From Anthonomus grandis grandis (Eukaryota; Arthropoda; Insecta; Coleoptera; Curculionidae), in assembly GCF_022605725.1 (NCBI RefSeq), contig NC_065553.1:5642001-5706000 (forward strand): a stretch of DNA of 64,000 nucleotides, in the 5' to 3' direction. Below the pieces are notes generated by a model. The model did not search any database. It had not been told where the DNA came from and saw only the letters and a list, made by a program, of their open reading frames with translations. This document shows, piece after piece, positions 33,061 to 44,235 of this stretch. Made by a program: the position numbers and the translations under genes. Positions within the stretch are counted from its first letter, which is position 1; each line of letters starts with the position of its first letter.

Positions 33061-35029
33061 GATTATTTTTAATATTATTTTTATAGTGTTTACATTTGCC
33101 TGCTTTTATCAGTTTATATTTTTAATTTAATTAGATTTCTTTAAAAAAATTGGTATTCATTATGTAATACACAGCATAATATACATTTTGAGATTACGAT
33201 TATATATGGGTTGTACTCTGATGTATGTAAAGCCTGCATCAGAAAAACATTTTAGAAATGCGATATTTTATTGCAAGTAATACAGTTAACCCCATCGTAC
33301 TGTAAAACAGCCACGCAGTAGGAGAGAACGCACGAAATATAGGCGTAATAATCGATTCCCCAACCTGTATAACAGTTTCTGTATATAGTTATTTATTGTA
33401 AGGTATATTACTTATCATATAAATAAATGCCAATTTCAAGTAAAGTTGCAATTTTAGACTACGTTCGTCAGTTTCAGACTAAGTTTTGAAGCAATCAGAA
33501 GTACTTTTTTTTGATTAACTTTGATAAAAACTAAACAAAAACAAAAATTAGAAATATACATTAGCAATTAATTTATGAGAAACTTAAGTTGTTTCAAAAA
33601 AGCAATTCATTAAAGTTAAATTTAATGATCTAGAAGACCCTAAATGAACACTTTTGGATAAATAATTTAGATGTAAATTGATGTCCTAGGAGTTTGTTGT
33701 CGTACCCTTTACAAAAGTAGTGTTTGTAAATATTTTAATATAAATTTAAAAGGGGTATAAGAACAATGATATATACTTACAAATGCGTAAACTATGATTT
33801 ACAGGAGCAATTGTGTTAAAATTAAGAATGAATTTGTAAATTTTACCCTGCTAAAAATGTATGTTTGCTGTTAAGTTCGCAATAGTTTCTCACAGTTTCT
33901 CACAGAAGAAAATCCTCACTCATCAATAACAATGATGCCAAACATAACCAAAATAACACATTCTCAACGGATTTTATTCAGAAAGTAGAAAGTAGACATT
34001 AGGAAAAACAACGGCAACAAAGCTGCGTCACTATTAATTGGGAAAAAAAATACTTACACACTAAATGCAAAAAAGAAGATAACATCGCTCACTGTTTGGG
34101 ATTATGACTTAGTGTCAACGATCCACTTGCACTTGTTGGAAACCAGTAATACCGTAAGCCTAGAGAATGACTTGTAGATTTGTGTTATTAGGTCGTAATT
34201 TGTATTGTTATTTATTTTATACTGAAAGATTAAATTAAATATTTACTCGATTCTTTTGAAATTTGGCAGTATTACTTGTTGTATTAAGAGGCTAATTTAG
34301 CCCTAATTAGATTGAAAATGTAAGGTCCAGTGGGGTCCCGGGGGACATCTTAGCAAATATTATTGGCAAAAAAATGTACACCACTGCCTCTTTTTCAACT
34401 TTAATATTTGTTGTTTGATTAAGTATTTAAAAATACAACTTATTGTTTTCGAGAAAAAAAAATACCGTTTTATTGCATGCCACTGGACATAATTGGTTTA
34501 TTAATTTTTGGTAAAAAAATCACTGGTGCCTTGGAAAACAAAAAATCATTTCTACATGGAGGTTTGACATTGACAAGTGTCAATTCTCCTAGAAAAATAA
34601 TTAATATTAATAAACAATTAATATTAAAAAAAAATTATCACCCTGTATCTTGAAAAATGTGCATTTCCGGACCCATGTTTATAGAAAATTTTTCTCATAT
34701 TTTTTTACAAGGAATCACCCATTGAAATATCTTCGTCTATTTTCCGAACACCCTGTATATCTCTGAGAATGGATGTATATTTTATTTTAATATTTACTAA
34801 GGTAAGTTTATTTAAATTGGCTGATTTTGGTCTGAAGAATATGTGCTGTAAAGATCTTTTATAAACAGACTGTATATTTTTGATATAAATAAAACCCTAT
34901 TTTCAAATAGTAAGATCCAAGCGGTTTCTCGCTCGTTACTGCCTCAAACCTTTACGCTAAATAGTTATTCAAAATAAAACTTTTTTTACAAAAAAATACC
35001 ATAAAAAACCACTTTGATTTTTCCTCTCC
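33061..35029. other. Intergenic; relic transposon ends near 34650 and 34750
   Basis: AT-rich, no gene. CACCCTGTAT occurs at about 34641 and again at about 34749 (as AACACCCTGTAT), the same terminal word as the right TIR of the mariner element at 44202. Probably the remains of non-autonomous mariner copies. Confidence 0.35.
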
Positions 35030-35330
35030 ATTAAATCCAACCTTTCCCCCCATCGGGTTTTTCCCATATAACCGTTCCGTCACATGTGTGAGCCCGCCCA
35101 AAATGTCAATGCTTATCCGAACTAAGCGGGGGGGACAACTTGGATGGAGTGCGCGGGTGGAAAAGGGAAAGGGGGAAAAGGTGGTAGTCGCCCCCTGTCC
35201 CCTACGGTCATCCCCTCTCCGCTCCCACCCGCATATATTCCATTATGCCCTCGGATATCCAGGGAGAGTCAAGAAGGGATTTGGGGATGTTAAAGTTGGC
35301 GATTGAAAAAATACGGAGGCTGGGAGCAGA
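35030..35330. other. GC-rich unique island (candidate conserved noncoding element)
   Basis: Strong purine-rich GGGAAAGGGGGAAAAGG next to pyrimidine-rich CCCCTGTCCCC, and CACATGTGTGAG. A 72-codon ORF (35088-35306) is low-complexity Gly/Arg/Ser/Lys-rich and unlikely to be real. Confidence 0.35.
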
Positions 35331-36143
35331 TAAAATATATTGGAAAGTTAAAATATATGATAAGGCTTGAAATTTCATTTTTTATATAAAAGACATGTGC
35401 CTTACGCTTTGACTGAATAAATGTAGTACAAAATGCAAATGGTAGAGGCAAGCGATGAGGTAATAAGGTTTAAATTCTCTTTATTTATTTAATCTTTTAG
35501 TATAAAGTAAATAACAAAAAAAATTATAGCCTAATAATACGTATCTGCAAATCCTTTTCTAGGTTTATTGGATTACCGATTGCTAGCGTACGGTACAACA
35601 AAGCTAAAGGGGGTTTTCTTTCGTGATATATGGGTTTTGGAAATAGGTTAACATTCTTGTCAAGAGATGGCTCTAGATTGAGTTGACCATTGACCCTAAA
35701 TCATAATCCCAGACATGCTATCTTCGTTTTTACATTTAGTGGGTTAACGTATGTTTGTTCTCAATTTATTATAGTGACCCGTTGTTGCCGTTGTGTTTCC
35801 TAATCTTTATTACTAATCTTTCTACTTGAAGATAAAATCCTTTAGTATTGTGTTATTTGAAATATGTTTGGCATCATTGCTAATGATGAGTGGGGATTAT
35901 TTTCTGAAATTGTAACCTAGCAGGTCGATTATCGCCATGTTGATTCTTTTTCTGAAGGACTCTGATCAATGAACCAAAAATCCGAAAGTCAACCAAATTT
36001 TGAGGTAACACATAATTTCCTTTCGTCGTTCCTTAAGACGTTGTGTCTACCATGTGTACACTAATTAATGATATCTACGGTCCCTACGGTTCCCTACCAT
36101 CCCATACACTATTCATTACATGTGCGTGCCACATGTGCTCTTA
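35331..36143. other. Intergenic, nothing recognised
   Basis: AT-rich, no ORF of note. Confidence 0.4.
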
Positions 36144-36551
36144 AGACCGGTTTATACGCCAGGACTAAACGTAAGTTTTGTCGGATAAGACAAATCTTAT
36201 CATGTAAAACGGAACATGTAAATAGCAAAACGTACGCCTTATCACAGCGTTATGAAATCCAAAGACAAGTCGGAGAACTGAATATGGGAGCCTTTAAACT
36301 CAATAATATGCAAACTTTTGGTGCTGCACAAGAACATCTATAAACCATCTTTGATCAAATGACCTTCTTGAATGATCAACTTATACCCAGAGCTTCTCTG
36401 AGAGTGCTTATCAATATTATTTATTATTATTAAAGGCGAATTTAAATCAGTGACGAGGTTTTAAACTACAGTTATTCAAAACAGAATTAATGACGTCATT
36501 GAGATTGGAGTCGTGACCGACACTGCCTTTTTTTGTGAAAACGATTTTTAA

Positions 36552-37266
36552 TTAATTTATTATAGCAACCATAATAGTAGCCAAGCGAATACGACAATAC
36601 AGATTAGAATTATCTGTTACAGTCTTGGCGCTGTATAGTATTTGGCTTCTTGTACCTCGTTGTAAAGCGTGGAGTATAGCAGAGTCACATCTGTGATCTA
36701 ACTGAAAGTTGTCTAAATTTTCAGTGTCAAGGCTCCCTGCAAGGGTATAAGTATCGCGTGAATTTTTTCGCAAAAAATTGTGCAGAGCGCAGCAAGCCAC
36801 TGTTGCGAAATGCATGCTCAATAACACGTCATGCTCTTGATAGCCGATAATTAATTTAATAAAGTATTCTTCTTTTCTTATTTAGCGAGTCCCGATTATA
36901 TAGTTTTATAAGACCAGAACGCATTACAAAGGCTTCATCAATCACAAAGAGAAATTCAAGAACACGATCCGAATTTAAGACTTGAGTAAGTTCTAAAATG
37001 TTTCATTCTATATTGACTAGCAGGCGGTAAAATTTGATGTGACGCCACCATCAGAAATGAGACCATTAGCTCCTACATGCAGTAAACTCGCAATTTGGTT
37101 ATTTTTGCTATTTCTATTAAAATTATAGTACGAATTTTTTGGTAATTGAAATAAGATCTACTATTGCTGGGAAGAACTATGTGGACGTGTTTTCCATCAA
37201 TTGCGCCTAAACAATGTGGGAACTGCCAACATGTTTCAAAACCATGTAATATCAATGCAATGTGGA
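36552..37266 (-). pseudogene. Harbinger transposase, DDE exon
   Basis: Starts after a minus-strand acceptor (T-tract then TAG, complement of 37267-37280). It reads FHIALILHGFETCWQFPHC, then LGAIDGKHVHIVLPSNSRSY (first catalytic Asp). Through decayed frames it continues LEFLFVIDEAFVMRSG (position of the second catalytic Asp, here IDEAF), KKRRI, INYRLSRA, RVIEHAF, and ends VACCALHNFLRKNSRDTYTL to a stop at 36552. Several frameshifts and stops are present. Confidence 0.85.
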
Positions 37267-37348
37267 ACTAAAAAAAAAGCATCAATGATTATCCTTCCCT
37301 TTATAATATAATATCTTAGTGTTTAGTTAAAAATCTTTTTATTTTCAG

Positions 37349-37483
37349 AATGCAGAAAGTGAAGAAGGTGCATCTCCTTCATCGCAATATTTTGTGTATC
37401 AGACTTCTTCATCAGTGTCAACAAATCGTCTACGAGGCTCATCTCGAAAAATACAGGTACCTCCACTAGTGACACGATTATGA
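37349..37483 (+). pseudogene. Harbinger accessory-gene exon
   Basis: Follows an acceptor (CTTTTTATTTTCAG, ending 37348). It reads NAESEEGASPSSQYFVYQTS, then SVSTNRLRGSSRKIQ, and stops at about 37483. It aligns with the start of the exon at 488 in element A (DVEDKSSFD..ASPST..) and sits on the opposite strand from the transposase with an acceptor facing the same way. Downstream coding is truncated by deletion. Confidence 0.6.
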
Positions 37484-37661
37484 GATTAACCGCTAGTGCT
37501 GCTTCCTCCATATTGGATACCTTTACTCAACATAAATTAGAACGAACTAATCCCAAAACTAAGGAAAAAACGTACAAGTGTATACACTTCTCACGTACGT
37601 TTTATATTCCACTTTCATTTCCAATAAAACGTACGTTAAGTCCCAGCGTGTAAACCGGCCT

Positions 37662-39429
37662 TTAGTAAAGCCATTTAAATTTCATGGTAAAGGTAGTTAA
37701 TCAAAGGTAAATCCCTATTATGGGAAATGTTTCCTATTGGTAACAACTACCTGTATGATCTGGCCTGGATGTGAAACCTCCAAAGCAGTACTATACCAGT
37801 ATCTGTTGCAGTAAGGACACTTGTTATTTATTTGTTTCATGTATTTAACTTTAAAATAAAGTCAAAAGATATTTAATTTCTTTGTTTTTTTGGCCAAAGG
37901 TAGACTTTCATCAGGTACATTTTCTAATTAATCATTTTAAAAAGTTTCGATACATAAACCTCTATAGATATGTAGTCGAAGCAGAATGTTAAAACTATTT
38001 TTTTTTTAGTTTATCGGTGATTGCTTATTTTTCTAACAGTTGTATGTAAATATTAAAAGTAATTGATTACTTATTATTAAAACTGATTGAATCTCATTTT
38101 GTGTTTGACTAATTAAACTTTTGTCAGTTATAAGTTTCTGATAAAGTTGAGTATGTTCCAACAAAATTGGATGGCGCCGCAAGGTAAGGATCTTATTTGA
38201 AAAATTCATGTCAAAGTCACGACCAACTATAGTATTCCTTTATTTTTAAGAACTATCACAAAATTTAGAAATAAACTGGGTTACAAATTACTAATTAATA
38301 GTAATTCACTTACGAATCTTTCTGCAACTAATGTACCAATACGAGTAGTATTACGCTTACGACTTTCAAACCCGAAAAACCCGAAAAAGCAAATGAACTG
38401 GAACGATACGAATAGAAATATCTTGCTGAAGCGTAATTCTGGCTATCGTTCTTCCAGATATAGCGAGAGCAGTGCATGTGTAGCGAGCACATTTCTTATC
38501 TGTTTTGCTATGGCAGCTTTTTCTTTTCGAGACATATGTCTCTGAGTTTTCGTAGTGCGAGAGCAAAACCATTAACCAACATTACTTTCATGTTGTTAGT
38601 ATTTCTATAATGAAAAATTTAGCATCCTGTAAAGCGTAAGGTTGATAGAACGCTTTGCTTGGCACAAAGTCAGCAAAATGGAATCATTATGCTGAAACGT
38701 TATGAATCTTATGCATTATGCTTATTTGTTAATGTTGAAAACTAGAACTAAAACGCTTTATTTAATAATAAATTTTAATAAGGGTGATAAATATGATCCT
38801 TGCAACTATTGGTCGATATTTGGAAGTCAATTTTAATTATAAATTCAAAAATACTTTATTATAAGATTTCAATGCCCTCACTTAAAAATCTGAGAAAAAA
38901 AAATAATAAAAAATAATAAATGATACATTATAAATAAAGCAATATCAATAACATAAATTAAATATAGACTGTAGAATTTAATAAAACAATTGAGAATAAT
39001 AAACAAACAAATGGAATAAAATATACAATAAAGACTAATAAAAAAGCTATACAAGAATTCAAGGAAAAGTTAGTTGTATATACAAAAGTAGTTCAACATA
39101 AATACAAGTAAATTGATTTTAAATTACAACACATTTTTAAAATTAGGAAAATTGGACTGATAAATTATATCCTATAAAACTCCTCAAGGGAATATTATGC
39201 CCTACCTATCAACAGTTTTTAACTTCCTTATTGAAGTAAATATTACTTTCTATGTTTTTAACTCCCAGATGCAAATGTATGTACATTTTAATCACTTCAT
39301 AAATAATTAAATTTTTTATTGAGTTGGTTCTTTAGATCCTAACTTGGTACTATTAAGTATTGTCACTCTTGCTTCATTATCCTTCATAAAACCTTAAAAA
39401 ATTAATACCAAATATTCGATTTGGTATTA
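37662..39429. other. Intergenic, nothing recognised
   Basis: AT-rich. A slightly GC-richer patch at 38310-38560 contains a 68-codon minus-strand ORF of no recognised family. Confidence 0.4.
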
Positions 39430-40010
39430 ATTTTTTAATTGCGATTCCATTACTCTATTATCACCCTAATATCACGATCAATGGCTTCTCTTAAAGTATT
39501 ATTGACTGTTCCTAGCCCTAGTATTGATGTATCAGCAAACAGTGCAAATAATCCTCTAATGCTGACGCTAGGTCATTAATGTAAATAAGAAACAGAAGCA
39601 GACCAAGCACTGAGCCTTGAGGACTCAATACTCTGACCTGCCGACAAATCATATTTATTCCTATTACTCCAGTAGGATTAAAGCCAGTTAAAACTTGGAC
39701 CTCTAAAGCCATAAGAGGAAAGCTTTGACAGCAGTGTTTCCCGATACAAGCGATCAAATACTTTTGAAAAATCGCAGAACACTGCCGTAGACATCTTTCC
39801 ATGATTTAGCCCAAGGTACACTATTTTAAGAAAGTTAAATATTGCCTTACATGTACTTTCCTTATTTTGATTATCCAACTGTGTCATATTAAACAAGTTA
39901 TGTTTTTGAAGAAAATTTATTATCCTTGACTTAAAAAAATCTTTTCGATTACTTTTGATAATAAGGGAAGAAGAGAAATAAAGCGATAGCAAAATGGATC
40001 TTTTATGTCA
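39430..40010 (-). pseudogene. Jockey-like LINE reverse transcriptase fragment
   Basis: Minus-strand frames give IIKSNRKDFFKSRIINFLQK, then KHNLFN, QLDNQNKESTCKAIFNFL, KMSTAVFCDFSKVFDRLYRE (RT block with the first Asp), TLLSKLSSYGFRG, SPQGSVLGLLLFLIYINDLA, and in another frame LFADTSIL where FADD is expected (one Asp lost). Ends are missing; three frameshifts or more. Confidence 0.8.
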
Positions 40011-40119
40011 ATTTTTAAGATATTGATTAATACTGGCTGACTGTATAACAATCTTAATAAAACCTTATATCCTAGTCGTCTGGATAAGTTGGAGATACTT
40101 CATGGCTTTAGATGAGCTT

Positions 40120-41060
40120 CCTGTATGGATCTTATGGCAACAGATGAAAAAATACTGGAAACTATTGTAATCTCTTTAGGACTTACTCTGTCAAATTTTT
40201 CCAAAGTCCTACGAGGCTCTATCATTGAGCCCATATAGTTTGTGTTTTATTTTAATGATTTGTGCAATTTTCTAAGGCTGGATTCTTTTTTCTTATTTAT
40301 TATACTAAAGATAATACAACCATGCTTTCATATAGTTTGAGAAAAATAAACTTAGTTTATAAGAAGTTATCTTCCAGCCATCGGTGAAGCGAGTAATAAA
40401 CTACTGGGCTTCATTGTATATGATAGACTGGTATAGCATGTCTAAATAATAGACGATGTTTGCAAGTATTTTATAAATATTTTTCATCTAATACTATGTT
40501 TGTGAGAGGATTCATAATTGCAATTAATTTATTACTCATATTATGCATTTTTTTATTCGTACATAAATTTCTTATGGTGCTAATTTATGCAAAAATTCCG
40601 CTCAAACAATAAGGATCTTTCGACTCCAAAAAAAAAGTTCGATTATTATTATTATAATACAAGAGGTGTAGAGTAGCTGAAAAAATCTCATAAAATCAAT
40701 ACAATTTCTCATAAAAGCTACATACAAAAATAATCCGCTAATTCCATTGATTTAGTTGCAGAGTAGTCATTGGCACCCATATTCAAATACTGGATAAATT
40801 AGAAACAGAGCAGAATAAAGCAGAAAATTGGGAGATCTGTTATAGCACCTAAGTGAGAGCCATGCTCTCAGTCAAAATTAGAGAACATGGTTCCACCAGA
40901 AAGAAACGACCTTCTACTAGATGTAGCTCGATCAAAATATGTTAAAGTATATACAGTAGTACAAAGTATGTTAGCCATTGAAGCCAAAAGTCTATTAGAG
41001 GTCTCTGATATGATATCAAATCAGGTTTACTATATAAATATAGCATCTTAAGAGAAGATA
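40120..41060 (+). pseudogene. Jockey-like LINE, RT palm to C-terminus fragment
   Basis: Plus-strand frames give SKVLRGSIIEPI followed by FVFYFNDLCNF (cf. 'GSVLGPLLFLIYINDL'), YYTKDNTTMLSYS (FADD region, catalytic pair lost), LLGFIVYDRLV and DDVCKYFINIF (cf. 'FLGF.ID..L.W..HI..VCKKL'). Later come RKKRPST and RSKYVKVYTVV, the usual C-terminal tail. It faces away from the fragment at 39430-40010, so the two were probably separate insertions. Confidence 0.55.
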
Positions 41061-41204
41061 TGTCTATGATTCATAAACATAAACATCTACATATTTTAAT
41101 TTATGTATATGACTCTATTATATGATAAATGAGATTTAATGCATTTTGTCTCCACTCCTGTTAAACATTTACTCGGAAACTATTTTCAGAGAGCCCCTAT
41201 TAAA

Positions 41205-41945
41205 AAAATACGGGATTTATTAAAGTGTATGGAGTCCGCAGCACTAATATAAAATATGTAGATGATACTGTAATCATAGCAGATCATAAATCAGACTTGC
41301 AGAGACTCATCAATCAGATTACACAACAACTTCCAAGACCAAATTAATCGATTTCTCCAAGGTATATTAGCGAAACACTTTTAATCAATAGAAAAAATAT
41401 CGAACAAGTATCCTTTCAAATATCTTGGCACCATAGTCAGTTCAATGTGCGACCCGATTAATAGAGCAAGTCAGGAAAATTTTCATCAGAATTAAGCAGT
41501 TCTCATGAGTTTTGATTTCAGCGTAGAGCTCAGAATGCGCATGATCAGGTGATAGATCTTGATCCGATAACTGTAAGAAGGATTGAGACTTTTGAGATCT
41601 AAATAGATCCGCATGCTTCGTATCTTATGGATTCACCGAGTTACAAACGAAGAAGTATTAAGAGGAATGAAAAAGACAAAAGAGTTAATAAACATCATTA
41701 GAGAGAGAGAAAAAAACCAACCACCATAGAGGCCAAAACTATGACCACCTGTAGCTGATGATTAAAGGAAAGATTCAGGGAAGAAAATCTGTTGGAGACG
41801 TCAGAAGTCCTGGTTGAAAAACATTAGAAGATGGTTCGGGTGCACTTCCACTGAAATTTTTAGAGATGCTGAGATTCCTGCTGTATTAAGGATAATATTA
41901 ACCATATGGATTTCCAACCTTTGTGAGAAAATGGCGTAAAAAGAA
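41205..41945 (+). pseudogene. RTE-type LINE reverse transcriptase C-terminal half
   Basis: Plus-strand frames give NIKYVDDTVIIADHKSDLQR (catalytic YVDD, family norm YADD), NRKNIEQV, FKYLGTIVSSM, then ELRMRMIR, RRIETFEI, RMLRILWIHRVTNEEVLRGM, ELINIIRERE, KERFREENLLETS and KNIRRWFGCTSTEIFRDAEI. The 'TNEEVLRRM' and 'NLRRWF' tail is diagnostic of RTE-like elements, as in the fragment at 11060. Several stops; upstream half missing. Confidence 0.85.
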
Positions 41946-41997
41946 GAAAAATGTGAATCTCTGCATGATGCATAATATGCTTACTATTGTAGACCAA

Positions 41998-42535
41998 TCT
42001 ATATATATATAAAAGAGTTTGTCCTGACTGACTGACTCATCATCGCAGAGCCCAAACTACAATAGCTAGAAACGTGAAATTTTGCCAACGGGTTCCTTTT
42101 ATAATGTAGGCACTGGATAAGAACGGATTTTCCGAAATTCCACCGATAAGGGGTAAAAAATGGGAAAATTGTTACCAGTGACCTCGAGAACTAAGGGGGC
42201 GTGGCTTCGGAGTTTGAACGGAGACTGCCCGCACCAACGAGTCGCAGGCATCTTAACCATTTTTAAGATTATTTGTGTCTTGGTTTTATAATAATTATAT
42301 TATATTAATCGCGCCCCTTGACCTCAAGAAAAACGGCGTGGCAATTGTGGGTTGCATGTACTATCAATAAGGCGAGGCTTCGGATTTTATTTTTGTGTAT
42401 TGTGGGTTGCATGTAAAATCATTAAGCCGTGGCTTCGGATTTTATTTTTGTGTATTGTGGGTTGCATGTACTATTATTGGAGGCACTCTTCGACTTTTAT
42501 TTTTACGCGAGCAACGCCGCGGGCATTCAGCTAGT
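41998..42535 (+). mobile_element. Non-autonomous Helitron
   Basis: Begins TCTATATATATAAAAG after an A and ends ...GCATTCAGCTAGT at 42535, with the GC-rich CGCCGCGGGC hairpin-like word about ten bases before the CTAGT end. TC start and CTRRT end are Helitron hallmarks. The base after the end is A rather than the expected T. No Rep/helicase is inside. Similar TCTATATATATAAAA...CTAGT elements are widespread in insects. Confidence 0.7.
42346..42510 (+). repeat. Three 55-base tandem units inside the Helitron
   Basis: TGTGGGTTGCATGTA recurs at 42346, 42401 and 42456, each unit continuing with GAGGCTTCGGATTTTATTTT or a close variant. The period is exactly 55. The third unit is more diverged. Confidence 0.85.
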
Positions 42536-42938
42536 ATTATTATAAATGGATTTAAATGAGACAAAATGCAAACAGCATTTAATTTAAGAAATCATAGTAC
42601 TGCTTTGTTTTTTAATTTTAGACTCCCATACTAACAAATTCGTTCTTCCACCAAAGTGGAACGTAGAGAAAAATCACGCTTTTAGCGATTTAACATTTCT
42701 CGTGCAACAATCTGTGACAGGCTTGCCGACTTCGCATATATTGTCTTTTTTTATATAATATACGGCGATTCCTTTGTGTCATTTTAAAACAAAATTTCTC
42801 TTTTATCTTTGTCATGTAAAATTAAATTTTAGGTCCTATTTACCTGAACGTAACCCTCGAGTTCGTTTTTCGTCAGATTGATTTTTTTGTATGAAAATAA
42901 AATATATAGATTATTTAGTTATGGTTTCCAATAATATA
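42536..42938. other. Intergenic, nothing recognised
   Basis: AT-rich, no ORF. Confidence 0.4.
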
Positions 42939-44202
42939 TAGGGTGTTCACTTCAATAAGGTGTTCAATTTTGGATGAAGCCGCTCAAGTTGAAGTTTTGG
43001 GTCATTTTGGAATAAATCCTAATACTTCATTACGCAAAATTGTTGCTGCCACTGGTATTTCATTAGGCTCTGTTCACACAGTTACCAAACTTTATAAATT
43101 TCATCCATTCGAAATGAAAATATTGCAAGAGTTAACCGAAGACGATTTCCATAGGCGAGTTGAGTTTTGTGAAAAAATGACTGAAGCGATTAATGATAAT
43201 ACTATTCATGTAAAGAATATCTGCTTCAGCGATGAATGCACATTTTATCTAAATGGATTTGTTAATAAGCATAACTGTAGATATTGGAGCAATGAAAATC
43301 CTCATGCATTTGTAGAAGGACATACCCAGTACCCTCAAAAAATTAATGTATGGGCAGGCATTTTAAGAAATAAAGTGATTGGGCCATTATTTAATAATGG
43401 AAATTTAAATGGAGACATTTATTTGGATATGTTGGAAAATACCATCAATCTGCTATTCACTGAATCCATTGAAAACCAAATCGATGATGATGGAAACCCT
43501 ATACTCGATAAGGCTGAAATATATTTCCAGCAAGACGGCGCTCCTCATCACTATGTTCTTCCAGTTTGGCAATGGCTAGACGACGAGTTTCCAGATAAAT
43601 GGATAGGGCGAAGAGGGCCTATAGAATGGCCTGCTAGATCTCCTGATATAACGCCGTTAGACTTTTTTCTATGGGGTCATTTGAAATCTATTGTGTTTAC
43701 TTCCCAACCTGAAAGTTTGGATGAACATCGTCAAAGCATCATCGACAGCTGCCATGATATCCCACAACATGTTTTTGAAAATGTCCGTCAGGAATTTGAA
43801 CATCGCCTATATCATTGTTTGGCCAAAAACGGGCAACATTTTGAACACTTATTGAAATAAAAACTGATATTTTCATGTTTTTGTTTTCTATCTGAACAAA
43901 TTAAGATAAACAAAGATTTTTCTAATTTTCTCGAAAACGAATCGACCGATTTAAAAAAATCAAACGTCAAAATAAAAGACTACGAAAGACCTTTTAAACA
44001 AGCTATTACTCGATACCCCTTGCCATTTAAAATTTTTAAGGGGATGACCTGGGGGGCAATGGGTGAAAGGGGGTGAAGTAATTTTAAGTTAGAAAGTTGT
44101 CCCCCTTGACAAACCTTTTGACGTATTTTGGCGTTTTTGAACAGTTTTTAAACAGTGGTTTTCGATAAATCCGTGTTGGGAAGTTTTCAAATGAACACCC
44201 TG
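42939..44202 (+). mobile_element. Mariner-superfamily element (DD41D type), both TIRs present
   Basis: The left end TAGGGTGTTCACTTCAA at 42939 is inverted as ...TTCAAATGAACACCCTG ending 44202. TA flanks both sides (42937-42938, 44203-44204). It holds one long open frame. The left TIR runs directly into coding sequence with no 5' UTR, indicating a 5' internal deletion. Total 1264 bases. The clean frame suggests it is the youngest protein-coding transposon here. Confidence 0.9.
42943..43860 (+). CDS. DD41D mariner-like transposase, N-terminally truncated but otherwise open
   Basis: A 305-codon open frame, counted from a GTG that lies inside the TIR and is not a credible eukaryotic start. The frame is open back to a stop at 42916-42918, and the first in-frame ATG is residue 58 (43114). 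Residues 28-55 form the second helix-turn-helix (NTSLRKIVAATGISLGSV). The DDE core has D97 (CFSDECTFYLNG), D198 (YFQQDGAPHHY) and D240 (RSPDITPLDFFLWG), with 41 residues between the last two. Also conserved are KINVWAGI, WIGRRGPIEWP and the closing HFEHLL. The relic at 61480-62455 keeps about 60 additional N-terminal residues (FIYGESQKCARRTAALFNER...), showing what is missing here. All three catalytic residues are present, so a fold-competent catalytic domain is plausible. DNA binding and translation initiation are doubtful. Confidence 0.85.
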   Translation: MFTSIRCSILDEAAQVEVLGHFGINPNTSLRKIVAATGISLGSVHTVTKLYKFHPFEMKILQELTEDDFHRRVEFCEKMTEAINDNTIHVKNICFSDECTFYLNGFVNKHNCRYWSNENPHAFVEGHTQYPQKINVWAGILRNKVIGPLFNNGNLNGDIYLDMLENTINLLFTESIENQIDDDGNPILDKAEIYFQQDGAPHHYVLPVWQWLDDEFPDKWIGRRGPIEWPARSPDITPLDFFLWGHLKSIVFTSQPESLDEHRQSIIDSCHDIPQHVFENVRQEFEHRLYHCLAKNGQHFEHLLK

Positions 44203-44235
44203 TATGTTATTTCAACGTTTAACTAACAACGTATA

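Larger units (their letters stand above)
36144..37661 (-). mobile_element. Harbinger element D with TIRs and TTA duplication
   Basis: The left end AGACCGGTTTATACGCC (36144) and right end ...GGCGTGTAAACCGGCCT type (actual GCGTGTAAACCGGCCT, ending 37661) are inverted repeats of about 40 bases. Each is flanked outside by TTA (36141-36143 and 37662-37664), the TWA target duplication typical of Harbinger. The element is only 1518 bases: the transposase N-terminal exon and the accessory gene's downstream part are deleted. Closest relative in the window is element A. Confidence 0.85.

Noticed and set aside
36068..36343. 91-codon plus-strand ORF at the Harbinger D left end
   Set aside because: It crosses the transposon boundary at 36144, so it cannot be an ancestral gene of either side.
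43860..44202. Possible poly(A) or second ORF in the mariner 3' region
   Set aside because: No open frame; sequence leads directly to the right TIR.
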